Source: an uncultured Aquimarina sp. (GTDB lineage: Bacteria > Bacteroidota > Bacteroidia > Flavobacteriales > Flavobacteriaceae). Taken from it: a DNA stretch of 64,000 nucleotides. The number at the start of each line of letters is the position of its first letter. The first letter of the stretch is position 1. The translations under genes and the position numbers were made by a program. Where the stretch lies: assembly GCA_947498815.1 (NCBI GenBank), contig CANMLU010000003.1, positions 372,001 to 436,000 on the forward strand, given 5' to 3'. Under the pieces are notes generated by a model. That model was not told where the DNA came from. It saw nothing but the letters and a program-made list of their open reading frames with translations, and searched no databases. Positions 40,570 through 48,802 of the stretch are shown here, piece by piece.

Positions 40570-40690
40570 AGATTATTGTTATCTATAGTGGGGTATAAAA
40601 TATAACATAAACACTAAAAGCTCAATAAATATATTCATACTAATGAGTTTTAAGATTCATTGTATACTGTATTGCGTATTGGTAATTAGA

Positions 40691-41143
40691 TCAATTCACT
40701 TTTATGAAAATATATTCGAGGCCTGCACCTTCTCCATTACTTCCAACAAGTCTAAGTTTATCATTGGCTAAGGCAAAGGTAAACTGGTCTTTTGGAGGAG
40801 GAAAAGATTCAAATTCTATGATCTCTTCATCTTTGTCATTTTTGTTTAAAAAACCCGTTCCATCTGCACATTTGAGGTTATCTGCATTGCAATCCGAATT
40901 ATCAGGTTCACACTGCACCACTATTGATTCTATATTTATAACTCCAGATTCTCCGAACTTAAGCATGGTTTTATTTCCTTCACAAACATTTTTATTTGGA
41001 TCCACATCTGGGTCTGTAAAACTCTCAACGACCCAATTTCCGGTAATGTCTGTACTCCCAGAATTTGCACCAGAATCATCATCGTCACTACAAGATGACA
41101 AAACGGTAATAAGCCCTATAAATAAGTAGATTGATTTTTTCAT
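40691..41143 (-). CDS. Lipocalin-like lipoprotein
   Basis: A 150-aa lipoprotein (lipobox LSSC followed by a DDDD spacer). The mature part opens ITGNWVVESFTDPD, the usual start of the short lipocalin-like domains of Flavobacteriia, and contains six Cys after the lipobox region that may form disulfides. It is the last gene of a minus-strand run behind three leader-peptide genes, separated from them by the hairpin at 41198-41236. Function unknown; a secreted partner of the peptides is possible but unproven. Confidence 0.7.
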   Translation of the reverse strand: MKKSIYLFIGLITVLSSCSDDDDSGANSGSTDITGNWVVESFTDPDVDPNKNVCEGNKTMLKFGESGVINIESIVVQCEPDNSDCNADNLKCADGTGFLNKNDKDEEIIEFESFPPPKDQFTFALANDKLRLVGSNGEGAGLEYIFIKVN

Positions 41144-41197
41144 AATTGATTGTATTTTAAATAACTAACTTATAAATTTAATCATTTACTCTGTAAA

Positions 41198-41236
41198 GAA
41201 TTCACCTTGATAATTAAAATTGAACAAGGTGAATTC
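41198..41236 (-). terminator. 12-bp perfect hairpin after peptide gene P1 (copy A)
   Basis: GAATTCACCTTG pairs with CAAGGTGAATTC over 12 bp, loop 15 nt. It lies 71 bp after the P1 stop and 54 bp before the lipocalin-like gene. An almost identical hairpin, including most of the loop and the sequence between it and the peptide stop, follows P4 at 47246-47284. The T-run is weak, so attenuator, processing site or terminator all remain possible. Confidence 0.7.
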
Positions 41237-41307
41237 ACAAAACTGTTATTAAATTTTAATTTGATTACGTACTCCTATGAGGTACAAATAATAATCGCGA
41301 CATCTAA

Positions 41308-41496
41308 TTAAAGACATCCTTGACGCTCACAGGTGGTTGCGCACCTGAATGTATCCACTAAACAGATACAAATAGATCCTATTCTTTTGTAACATGGCCC
41401 CCAAATACTTCTTGCAGTTGAACCTCCATTTATGGATTGTTGTCTGTTCTTGTTCAAAGCCTGAGTTCCATTAAGTTTTAAAATGCTTTTCAACAT
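41308..41496 (-). CDS. P1: Cys-rich peptide precursor with double-glycine leader
   Basis: A 62-aa precursor. The leader (residues 1-25) has the pattern seen in all six peptides here (LN..Q..INGG) and ends in GG at 24-25, a cleavage site for C39-type export peptidases. The 37-aa core has six Cys and shares GPCY-x-R, ICICLVDT, RC, TCER and GC with P4. The arrangement suggests disulfides or thioethers. No modifying enzyme or exporter is nearby. It follows P2 by 62 bp and is preceded by a pseudoknot element. Confidence 0.8.
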   Translation of the reverse strand: MLKSILKLNGTQALNKNRQQSINGGSTARSIWGPCYKRIGSICICLVDTFRCATTCERQGCL

Positions 41497-41527
41497 AATA
41501 CAAATTGTTTAAATAAGGTGAAAAATA

Positions 41528-41560
41528 CCCGAACTTTTTAAGACACTCGGGAATATGTCT
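41528..41560 (-). promoter_or_regulatory. H-type pseudoknot RNA element upstream of P1
   Basis: In transcript sense: stem 1 AGACAT with GTGTCT (one T-G wobble), loop ending CCCGA, an 8-nt linker TAAAAAGT, then TCGGG, which can pair with the loop CCCGA. It ends 31 nt before the P1 ATG and its first bases overlap the P2 stop codon. Elements with the same geometry precede P4, P5 and P6. Confidence 0.7.
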
Positions 41561-41753
41561 ACCTACATGGCACTTGTACTTTTACCCATCTACAATGTCT
41601 AGCTGTTAATGGAGGAAAACCAACCGTATCACATTGCCATTCCCACCTCCAACATGTAAGTATAGGATCTGGTACGTTTATAGCTCCCCCGTTAACCAAT
41701 TTTTGTTCTGTTTTACTTAAGGGTTTCAATCCTCTTATTTCTAAAGATTTCAT
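41559..41753 (-). CDS. P2: Trp- and Cys-containing peptide precursor with double-glycine leader
   Basis: A 64-aa precursor with leader MKSLEIRGLKPLSKTEQKLV-NGG (GG at residues 22-23). The 41-aa core is unlike P1/P4: four Cys and four Trp (LTCWRWEWQC, HCRWVKVQVPC). The leader matches the family pattern G-(V/L)-K-x-(L/I)-S-K-x-x-Q. It lies in the run PLAT lipoprotein-P3-P2-P1. I find no convincing pseudoknot upstream of it. Confidence 0.75.
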   Translation of the reverse strand: MKSLEIRGLKPLSKTEQKLVNGGAINVPDPILTCWRWEWQCDTVGFPPLTARHCRWVKVQVPCR

Positions 41754-41823
41754 AATTAATTATTTAAAGTTATACCTCTTTACTGTTGTACTATTTGTTT
41801 ATACAAACATTTCATTTTTTAAT

Positions 41824-41961
41824 CTATGGACAACGGCAATAATAGTACACTGGATCCCAGCATCTTGCATCACAAGCAACCATAGGTCTGCGTCCTGCTT
41901 TTATGAGCTTTTGTTGGGTTTTACTAAGGAGTTTGACTCCATTTACTTTTAGATTTTTCAT
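41824..41961 (-). CDS. P3: short peptide precursor with AG instead of GG
   Basis: A 45-aa frame that a length cut-off would miss. The leader matches the other precursors closely (KVNGVKLLSKTQQKLI) but ends KAG rather than NGG at residues 21-23, so the processing site is changed to Ala-Gly. The core is only 22 residues with four Cys (ACDARCWD and YYYCRCP). The start is ATG 41961, 13 bp after the PLAT lipoprotein stop, which suggests coupling to it. Confidence 0.7.
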   Translation of the reverse strand: MKNLKVNGVKLLSKTQQKLIKAGRRPMVACDARCWDPVYYYCRCP

Positions 41962-41974
41962 CTCTTTATTGAAT

Positions 41975-42706
41975 TTAAAAATTTAATCTTCCTCTTCCTC
42001 TTTCTCCCGTTGAATAGGTATCCCACCCCCAGAAAAAAGTATTATCCAACCATACGTTTGGATATGATCTTAGATATGAACTTCCGGTAGCCGATACAGT
42101 TTGGTATGATGGGTATACGTATACATCATAATTCGTTACAAACCACCCATCGGTTCCTTTTAATGAAATTTTGGCCGATTGTACTTCTACCCAACTTATG
42201 GCTTGTCCCGAGTATGATGCACTTAAATAATAATAATCTGTTTGCCCTCTTTCGCGATCATCACCAGCATTATCCAAATTAGATATAGAATGCGTATAGA
42301 TCCCCCTACTGGTGCGAAATCTAACACTAGCCCTTGCATCTCCATCGGTTTCATTATCTTTTTGAGTTCCTGTTTTGGTACGAATTCTATAATACCATCT
42401 TGTACTAAAACCTTTCTGTTGATTGGTACTTACCGAATTCTTATGCATATATTCTGCAACTGCTTTTTCAAATTTGGCTTCGGCTTCTTCTTCACTTAAA
42501 TCGGCACTATAACTTCGATGCAATAATGGAATTTCTACCGTTACATTTTCTTCAATCTTTGTATCACTTTTTCCGGTGACACTCATAAAATCTTCTTGTT
42601 CATTCGAAATCTCGGGCACTGCTTCTTCTGATTTTTCACAGGCAGAGATTGCCAAAATACAAAGAGCCCCCATTACATACATTTTTAGATTTGTTAGTGT
42701 TTTCAT
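41975..42706 (-). CDS. Lipoprotein with PLAT/LH2-like domain
   Basis: A 243-aa lipoprotein (lipobox AISAC). After an acidic linker, residues about 105-205 read like a PLAT/LH2 beta-sandwich: YRIRTKTGTQKDNETDGDARASVRFRT, then a RGQTDYYYLSASYSG segment, then a WVEVQSAKISLKGTDGWFVTNYDVYV end. PLAT domains mediate contact with membranes, lipids or proteins and often bind Ca2+. Domain assignment is by pattern only. It heads the peptide run P3-P2-P1 and is divergent from the sigma factor gene, 164 bp away. Confidence 0.65.
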   Translation of the reverse strand: MKTLTNLKMYVMGALCILAISACEKSEEAVPEISNEQEDFMSVTGKSDTKIEENVTVEIPLLHRSYSADLSEEEAEAKFEKAVAEYMHKNSVSTNQQKGFSTRWYYRIRTKTGTQKDNETDGDARASVRFRTSRGIYTHSISNLDNAGDDRERGQTDYYYLSASYSGQAISWVEVQSAKISLKGTDGWFVTNYDVYVYPSYQTVSATGSSYLRSYPNVWLDNTFFWGWDTYSTGERGRGRLNF

Positions 42707-42730
42707 TTTTATAAAATTTATTTTTCGCCT

Positions 42731-42778
42731 ACTCTATTCACTTTTCGGCTTCCGTGTTATAGAGTGATTCATTCACTC
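42731..42778 (-). promoter_or_regulatory. Overlapping alternative hairpins before the PLAT lipoprotein gene
   Basis: Two exclusive stems share bases: ACTCTAT (42731-42737) with ATAGAGT (42759-42765), and GAGTGA (42762-42767) with TCACTC (42773-42778). They lie 25-72 nt upstream of the lipoprotein ATG, in the divergent promoter region with the sigma gene. They could be an attenuator or a dyad operator; the evidence is base pairing alone. Confidence 0.35.
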
Positions 42779-42870
42779 CATTTTCTTTTAATGGTCGAAA
42801 AAAGGAGAATCTTAACATCTTAATTGAAAAAAATGTTTTTTATACCTTAGAGGATAGAAAAGCAAGCTGA

Positions 42871-43422
42871 ATGAATCAGTCTCATATAGACACTTTAATC
42901 CATAGTGAACCGAAGGCTATTAGTAAATTATACTACCTTCATAGAGATGCTTTTTTTAATTTTGGAAGAAAATATGGTATCGATAAGGATACTATGGCCG
43001 ATATCTATCAAGAAACTTTTGTTGTATTGAGGCGACAAGCTTTAAAAGGGCGTTTGGCAGCGGTTAAGAGTTCGTTTAAAACCTATCTTTTTGCAGTAGG
43101 TAAACGAATGATATTTAATTATTATAAAAAATATAAAAACATTGTGCCTCTTGAATCTGTACTTCATATCGTAGATGATAAAGTAGAGAATATTGAATTA
43201 GATGAACCCCAAAAATTATCGGTGGAACAAAAACTATTGCGCAAATTTTTTGACAAACTCGGAAAACGCTGTCAAGAAATGTTAATATTATTCTATTATC
43301 GCGGACTAACTATTGAAGAGATCGCCAATAAATCAGGATATGAAAACACAAATGTTGTAAGCAGTCAAAAATCTCGTTGCATAAAGCAGCTTAAGGAAAT
43401 GATTAATACCCCAAAAAAATGA
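42871..43422 (+). CDS. ECF-type RNA polymerase sigma factor
   Basis: A 183-aa sigma-70 family protein with region 2 (about residues 20-95: YYLHRDAFFNFGRKYG ... DIYQETFVVLRRQ ... SFKTYLFAVGKRMIFNYY) and region 4 (about 120-178: LGKRCQEMLILFYYRGLTIEEIANKSGYEN). It should direct RNA polymerase to a small regulon. The stop overlaps the next gene's ATG by 4 bp. That gene, a membrane TPR protein, is the likely anti-sigma partner. Divergent from the PLAT lipoprotein and peptides, which are obvious candidate targets. Confidence 0.9.
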   Translation: MNQSHIDTLIHSEPKAISKLYYLHRDAFFNFGRKYGIDKDTMADIYQETFVVLRRQALKGRLAAVKSSFKTYLFAVGKRMIFNYYKKYKNIVPLESVLHIVDDKVENIELDEPQKLSVEQKLLRKFFDKLGKRCQEMLILFYYRGLTIEEIANKSGYENTNVVSSQKSRCIKQLKEMINTPKK

Positions 43423-44168
43423 AATCGCAAGAGCTCATATCAAAATATATTCAAAATCGGTTAACTCAAGAAGAACAAATCGAGTTTGATAAGCTTGTAG
43501 AAACTGATGAAGATTTCAGAAAAGAATTGGAATTTCATGAGAATCTAAAAAAGGTGGCTGCGCATAAGGATGATGAAAATTTTAGAGACTTTATCTCTCA
43601 TTTAGAAACCAATGGCCCTGCTATAAAGGAAAAGAACAATCGTACCACAAAAATGTTATATGTAGCTGCTTCGGTCATTATACTATTAGGGTTGGGTTAT
43701 TTTTTTAGCATCAAAAAGGGCAATACCAATGAAAAACTATTTAGCACTTACTTCGAGCCCTATAGGAATATCAAACAGCCAGTGGTAAGAGGAGAGGATT
43801 CTGATGATCTTACGCAAATTGCTTTTAATGCCTATGAAAATGCCAAGTTTGAAAAAGCACTTGAGCTATTTAATAAGGTATTAGAAACAAAACAAGATGA
43901 CACTATCGAATTTTATAAAGCCAATGTATTATTAACATTAGATGATCCGAACAAAGCAATTCTCATTTTAGAGAAAAACTTGAATTCGACGGTTCCCTTT
44001 GGTGAAAAAAAATATTGGTACCTGTCCTTATCGTATTTAAAGGTTAGCGATTTTCAAAAATGCAAAGAAAACCTGAAATTACTATTAGAAATACCCGATA
44101 GCGAATATAAAAAGGAAGAAGCCAAAGAATTACTTAAAAAACTGGAACAGTCTTTTTCTGAAGATTAG
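43419..44168 (+). CDS. Single-span membrane protein with TPR domain, candidate anti-sigma factor
   Basis: A 249-aa protein. Residues 1-70 are a charged cytoplasmic part with an ISKYIQNRLTQEEQIEFDKLVETDEDF motif like anti-sigma N-termini. One membrane helix follows (MLYVAASVIILLGLGYFF, about 77-94), then a periplasmic C-terminal half of TPR-like helices (IAFNAYENAKFEKALELFNKVLE). It overlaps the sigma gene by 4 bp and the convergent CHAT gene by 39 bp. The topology suits passing a periplasmic signal to the sigma factor. Confidence 0.75.
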   Translation: MKSQELISKYIQNRLTQEEQIEFDKLVETDEDFRKELEFHENLKKVAAHKDDENFRDFISHLETNGPAIKEKNNRTTKMLYVAASVIILLGLGYFFSIKKGNTNEKLFSTYFEPYRNIKQPVVRGEDSDDLTQIAFNAYENAKFEKALELFNKVLETKQDDTIEFYKANVLLTLDDPNKAILILEKNLNSTVPFGEKKYWYLSLSYLKVSDFQKCKENLKLLLEIPDSEYKKEEAKELLKKLEQSFSED

Positions 44169-47100
44169 GACACAAAGAAATCCGGAAATTAATATGATAA
44201 TGCACCAATACGAAAAATCACTTGGCAATGGATCGGTATTTCCAGAGACCACAAAACCAGCCCAATAATAAGGGTGTTTTAACAGCTTGTCTTTGGTATT
44301 TGAAAGGTACTTTAGTTTTGCATTTTGTAGAGCCCGATCCTTTGGAATTCCCTTTTTCAAATTTTTATAGAATAGTTGCATAATTATGGAGGTCTCTTTA
44401 TCCGGGACTTTCCACAAACTCATTACCGTACTTTTTGCACCGGCGTACTGAAATGCTCTGGACATACTCATAATACCCTCACCTTTTTGCAACTTTCCAA
44501 AGCCAGTATCGCATGCACTAAGTACAACTAATTCTGAAGGTATGGATAGGGTATAAATCTCTGAAGCTGTAAGCTCATTTCTAATGCTATCTTTTGAAAA
44601 AACCAATGAATTATACATTGGGTTAATATGATCGACTGTTGCGTGAGCGGCCAAATGTAGAATAGATGACTTATCTGCATTTTTTAAAAAATTTCTTTTA
44701 TTTGCATCTGCCCCAAAGAAAGGCATCCCATCCATAATCTTTGAAATACTTTCAATTTCTTTATTGTTTGACGAAAATGAATTCTCTTCTTCATATTTTG
44801 GTGCAAAACCACTCCAAGTGATCTCTTTTTGTTTCCTTACCGGGTTTTCAATTTGAGTTTTCAATAATGTTGCAGAACCTATATAACTTATTGAATGTTT
44901 ATTGAGCAAATATTCTCTTTTGAACATAAGAGTTTCGAAGGGGATGTAATTAAGTACATCATCTGCAATGAAAATTAGATTTTCATTTAAATTCAATTTT
45001 TTTAGCAAGGCCGAAAAAAGTTTTTCAGAAGATTCTTTAATGTTTTTCTGTTCAATTAATTGCTTCCTATATGTTGAAACCAGCTCTCTAACCAAAACTG
45101 TAATTGGTAATTTTTTGAAGTCCACCACATCCTTATTGATTACAAAAACATATATATCTTCTTTACCGACATAATATTCTATAATCGAAGTGTTTTTATC
45201 CAAATGCTTTTTCTGTATTTCAGAAATTGAAATAGTCTGATCGGCATATTTTAACTGATAATACTTGGGATATTTCTTTTCTATATCAATCAATAGACTA
45301 TCCAATTGAGTGCCATACAATAATCGAAGACTCATTAAAGAGTCAATTTTTACATGTTGTTCTTCTTTATACAATTTTTCTTTAATTCTTGCCAACTTTC
45401 GTTTCACCGTATTTTCCTGATGAAGAATAGTGTCGGGGATTCCAGCCATTTTTTTAAAATTTTCATCCCTAATTCCTTTTACCAATTCACTATTCCTATT
45501 CATTTCAGAAAATTGAAATGCTTTTTCTAAAAATTCATTATTATTTGTCTTCTTGAACAGTTTATAACAGATATCAATCGCTTTTTCAAAATAACTGCTG
45601 CTGTTCTTGTCAAAATTTATCCTTGAGGCTTGGGTAGTAAATTCTTTTTTGACTTCTTGTGTATTTCGAATCATTAGATCCAAATTTTTATAAACCCCTT
45701 TCAAAAAATTCATTTCTCTGGAGTCTTGATAATTTAATAAGGCAATCCTATTTTCAATATGAATCCCCTCACTAACCAGCGTAGGAAAATTATGTTGTCC
45801 TTGGTCATTGAGATCGAGGTGTCTTTTAATAATGCGTTTAGCTAGTTTGAAATCTTTGTTTTGAAATAGCGCTTTGGCCTTAAGCAATTCTGCTTCCAAG
45901 GCGAATCTATGATTTTTGTGAAAATGTTCTGAGAAATTTATAAATGCTCTTGAATACGAATCAATTGCATTACTATATTTCTTTTGTTTAGTGTACATAT
46001 TACCAATACCTATATAGCATTCTGCCTCTTGAACTTTTGAATTCATTTTTTGAATTCTCCGCAATGCTTCGACATAATAATCATTAGCTTGCTTATAATC
46101 TTGAATCATGGTATAAGTGTCTGCAATCGATCTCAGATTTTGTATTGGAAACCTATTGTAAACTCCATAAGAGCTCTCTTTAATTGCAAGCGCTTTTTTG
46201 TCATGTACCAAGGACTCTTCTTCTCTTCCGGTTAACTTGAGAAATCGTACATACCATGTATACACATTTGCTACATTAAGGTGATCAGGACCAAAAATAC
46301 TAATGGACTTTTTCAAAGATTTTTCTATATATTCTTCTGCTTTTGCTATGTCGTTCTTCTCTCTATAAATTCCACTTATAGCCATATAAATATCAGAGAT
46401 AAAACCAATTTCTTCTCCTTGATTTTTAAGATCGTAGTGGGCAGATTTTTTGTAAAACTCTATTGCGTTATCATAGTCTCCTTGGGCCTCATGAATAACT
46501 CCAATATTAAATGCGGTAATGGCCAGATCATATAAATTGGCATTGTACCTTAATTTGAGGGTATAAGCTTTATCATAAAATTGTTGAGCTTTACTGTACT
46601 CATCTTTGAGTAAATAAGCGGTTCCCATATTATTTAACAACTCTGCCTCCAATAATGGTACAGTTGTGTCATCTATCATTAACAATCCCTTATTTATAGA
46701 ACGTATAGCCTCATTATATTTACTTACAGCGATTAAAATTCGGCTTCTTACAACATACGTTTTTATAAGGTTATATTTTTGAATAGCAGGCGTTTTTAAT
46801 TGTCTACTCAAAATCATATCGCTTATTTTTAAAGCTTCTGTTGCTTGACCGTTCAATCTATATATTAACGCCTTGGTATTGATTAATTCACCTTGTAAAC
46901 TATCATTTGAAACACCTGATAATCTATATTTTTCAATTGAAGAATTAATAATTTTTAAAGCAGAAGAATAATCGTTTTTATATATCGCGATGTTCGAAAG
47001 ATATAATTGTGCCTTCAAATAATTTTTTACTTTGTTTTTCTTCAAAAAAGAATCTGAAGCAGCTTCAAATTTTGATAAGGCCACTTTGTAATTATAATTA

Positions 47101-47201
47101 AGAAATGCGATCCGACCTTCGTTATAAGCAGAATCCTCTTCCTGTGCAAAAGATACCATTCCGATTAGGAAAGATAAAAGAAAGATGAGCTGTTTTTTCA
47201 C
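44130..47201 (-). CDS. Secreted or membrane TPR-CHAT protease
   Basis: A 1023-aa protein with a signal peptide (LIFLLSFLIGMVSFAQ), about ten TPR-type repeats (residues 50-500), a coiled-coil stretch and a C-terminal CHAT (caspase-HetF) domain. The catalytic dyad is visible: His853 in LHLAAHATVD and Cys897 in VVLSACDTGFG. A C-terminal membrane helix (about 1000-1017) with a basic tail follows. The signal plus tail would place the protease in the periplasm. It sits 154 bp after P4. Protease target unknown. Confidence 0.9.
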   Translation of the reverse strand: MKKQLIFLLSFLIGMVSFAQEEDSAYNEGRIAFLNYNYKVALSKFEAASDSFLKKNKVKNYLKAQLYLSNIAIYKNDYSSALKIINSSIEKYRLSGVSNDSLQGELINTKALIYRLNGQATEALKISDMILSRQLKTPAIQKYNLIKTYVVRSRILIAVSKYNEAIRSINKGLLMIDDTTVPLLEAELLNNMGTAYLLKDEYSKAQQFYDKAYTLKLRYNANLYDLAITAFNIGVIHEAQGDYDNAIEFYKKSAHYDLKNQGEEIGFISDIYMAISGIYREKNDIAKAEEYIEKSLKKSISIFGPDHLNVANVYTWYVRFLKLTGREEESLVHDKKALAIKESSYGVYNRFPIQNLRSIADTYTMIQDYKQANDYYVEALRRIQKMNSKVQEAECYIGIGNMYTKQKKYSNAIDSYSRAFINFSEHFHKNHRFALEAELLKAKALFQNKDFKLAKRIIKRHLDLNDQGQHNFPTLVSEGIHIENRIALLNYQDSREMNFLKGVYKNLDLMIRNTQEVKKEFTTQASRINFDKNSSSYFEKAIDICYKLFKKTNNNEFLEKAFQFSEMNRNSELVKGIRDENFKKMAGIPDTILHQENTVKRKLARIKEKLYKEEQHVKIDSLMSLRLLYGTQLDSLLIDIEKKYPKYYQLKYADQTISISEIQKKHLDKNTSIIEYYVGKEDIYVFVINKDVVDFKKLPITVLVRELVSTYRKQLIEQKNIKESSEKLFSALLKKLNLNENLIFIADDVLNYIPFETLMFKREYLLNKHSISYIGSATLLKTQIENPVRKQKEITWSGFAPKYEEENSFSSNNKEIESISKIMDGMPFFGADANKRNFLKNADKSSILHLAAHATVDHINPMYNSLVFSKDSIRNELTASEIYTLSIPSELVVLSACDTGFGKLQKGEGIMSMSRAFQYAGAKSTVMSLWKVPDKETSIIMQLFYKNLKKGIPKDRALQNAKLKYLSNTKDKLLKHPYYWAGFVVSGNTDPLPSDFSYWCIIILISGFLCVLIFRKRLFQFFK

Positions 47202-47245
47202 CCTATTAATGATTTCCTATAAAGATAAATCATTTATTATACAAA

Positions 47246-47284
47246 GAATTCACCTTGATAATTAAAATCGAACAAGGTGAATTC
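47246..47284 (-). terminator. 12-bp perfect hairpin after peptide gene P4 (copy B)
   Basis: The same 12-bp arms as copy A at 41198 (GAATTCACCTTG and CAAGGTGAATTC), loop 15 nt with a single base change. It lies 70 bp after the P4 stop and 44 bp before the CHAT gene start, so it can decide whether CHAT is read from the P4 transcript. Confidence 0.7.
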
Positions 47285-47354
47285 ATAAAGATGTTATTAA
47301 AGTTTGATTTGATTACACACTTCAATGAGGTTAAAGAATAATTTCAATATCTAA

Positions 47355-47534
47355 TTAATAACACCCATTACGCTCGCAGGTTAACCAGCATCTGGATGTA
47401 TCGACTAAACAGATACAAATTTCTCCGTATCTTCTATAGCAAGGCCCCCCACCTCCATAGGGTCCTCCTCCATTTATGGTTTGTTGTGCTTTTTTGCTAA
47501 TGAGTTTTACTCCTTTTACTTCAAGAAATTTCAT
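47355..47534 (-). CDS. P4: Cys-rich peptide precursor, paralogue of P1
   Basis: A 59-aa frame below usual length cut-offs. The leader (FLEVKGVKLISKKAQQTI-NGG) ends at Gly23. A Gly-rich spacer (GPYGGGGP) leads to a core sharing CY-R, ICICLVDT-RC, TCER and GC with P1, six Cys in all at the same spacings. It is preceded by a pseudoknot element ending 30 nt before its ATG and followed by the same hairpin as P1. The gene lies between the Asp-box propeller gene and CHAT. Confidence 0.82.
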   Translation of the reverse strand: MKFLEVKGVKLISKKAQQTINGGGPYGGGGPCYRRYGEICICLVDTSRCWLTCERNGCY

Positions 47535-47564
47535 AATGTGATTGTTTGTTTATTAATATATCTT

Positions 47565-47598
47565 CCCGAACATTTTAAGGAACTCGGGATATGTTCCT
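47565..47598 (-). promoter_or_regulatory. H-type pseudoknot RNA element upstream of P4
   Basis: Stem 1 AGGAAC with GTTCCT (six Watson-Crick pairs), loop ending CCCGA, linker TAAAATGT (8 nt), then TCGGG pairing with the loop. Relative to the P1 and P5 elements, both sides of stem 1 have changed together at three pairs. It ends 30 nt before the P4 ATG. Confidence 0.72.
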
Positions 47599-47653
47599 AA
47601 CCATAACTCAACTTTACTTTAAAATAAACTGGTATTTTAATGCCTTTTATTTT

Positions 47654-48652
47654 TTATAATTTGTAGTGATAAATTCCATTACCCCAACTTCCTATCAATA
47701 GTTCAGAGTCATTTATAAGTATTTCGGATATTTCATCAAAATCCACACTGTCAATTTTTGTCCATTGTTTATTCTTAAAAACAAAAACACCTTTTTGCCA
47801 ACTTCCAAGAATTAAGGTATTAGTATCGTTGGTCTCAATAACATTGATTTGACTGATCCCTATTTGAGGAACATCTGGAACTTCTTCCCAAGTCTTACCC
47901 TTGTCTTTGCTGTGATAAACAGAACTTATACTATCTCTTCTTTTACTGGTGGCTACCCAGATTTCTTTTGAGTTTTTTGAAATCTTGATATCCCAACAGA
48001 CTTTTCGTTTCGTGTTCAAGATCTGTTTCCAGGTTTCGCCTTGATCTATTGATTTCCATACGCCTTTATTATAAGTTTGTGCATAAACGATGTTATCATT
48101 TTGTGGGTCTATTTCGATGGACCAAACAAATGTAAAAGTGCTATCAATGACTTTGGGAGCACATCTTTTCCAGGTTTTACCTCCATCAACGCTTTTTACT
48201 ACTCCAAAAGCAGATGTACCCACATATATTAAAGAAGGATTTTGCATCCCCACTTTAATACTTCGAACATCCGAAGAAGGAAATGTCCAATCTCTTTTCC
48301 ATGTTTTTCCTTTATCAATGCTTTTGTGAAGTCCATTCTTCCAGGTACCGGCATACATTGTTTTTTTAGCATCCGTCGCCATAGCAATAGCCTGGATATC
48401 CGATACATAGGGGCTAATTGGTTTCCCCTCATTTAAAGAACCCCATGTTTTCCCAAAGTCATTACTTTGATACATCAAACCCGTGCCCGTGCCTTTTCCT
48501 TTAAGTCCTGCATAGAATACCTTAGGAACATTGGGAGAATTTGCAAGTGCTCTTATAATTTTTCCTTTCAACCCAAATTTTAAAGAGTCCGCTTGAGAAA
48601 CACTTATTTGGCACTGAAAAAAGATTAGCAATCCAATTATAATTTTTTTCAT
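47654..48652 (-). CDS. Secreted Asp-box (BNR) beta-propeller protein
   Basis: A 332-aa protein with a signal peptide (IIIGLLIFFQCQISVSQ) and six or more Asp-box repeats of the type SxDxGxTW (NDFGKTWGS, SIDKGKTWKR, SVDGGKTWKR, SIDQGETWKQ, SKDKGKTWEE). This is the sortilin/Ycf48/sialidase-type propeller. No sialidase FRIP or catalytic residues are visible, so it is more likely a binding or assembly protein than an enzyme. It sits between P5 and P4, 120 bp before the latter. Confidence 0.85.
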   Translation of the reverse strand: MKKIIIGLLIFFQCQISVSQADSLKFGLKGKIIRALANSPNVPKVFYAGLKGKGTGTGLMYQSNDFGKTWGSLNEGKPISPYVSDIQAIAMATDAKKTMYAGTWKNGLHKSIDKGKTWKRDWTFPSSDVRSIKVGMQNPSLIYVGTSAFGVVKSVDGGKTWKRCAPKVIDSTFTFVWSIEIDPQNDNIVYAQTYNKGVWKSIDQGETWKQILNTKRKVCWDIKISKNSKEIWVATSKRRDSISSVYHSKDKGKTWEEVPDVPQIGISQINVIETNDTNTLILGSWQKGVFVFKNKQWTKIDSVDFDEISEILINDSELLIGSWGNGIYHYKL

Positions 48653-48702
48653 GTTTCGTTTTTATATACATTCGGCAACAAGTCATTAAGTTTAATTAAA
48701 AG

Positions 48703-48749
48703 ACAAGACGATTATTAAAGGGGTTTATCATTCTTTAACATCGTCTTGT
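48703..48749 (-). terminator. Long hairpin between P5 and the propeller gene
   Basis: Outer arms ACAAGACGAT and ATCGTCTTGT (10 bp, perfect) enclose inner arms TTAAAG and CTTTAA (6 bp) with small internal bulges. On the minus strand it is followed by TCTTTTAATT. It lies 53 bp after the P5 stop, so it probably ends the P5 transcript. Confidence 0.75.
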
Positions 48750-48802
48750 AGCACTTAAAGAACTTTGACTTGTGTTTCAATCAAGCTATTTCTTAATTCG
48801 CG

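Noticed and set aside
41754-41823. Possible pseudoknot upstream of P2
   Set aside because: A hairpin with arms TTTGT and ACAAA can be drawn but the loop is 4 nt and the 8-nt linker and second stem are missing.
47654-48652. Sialidase
   Set aside because: Asp boxes are present but no catalytic Arg triad, FRIP motif or nucleophile Tyr context is visible.
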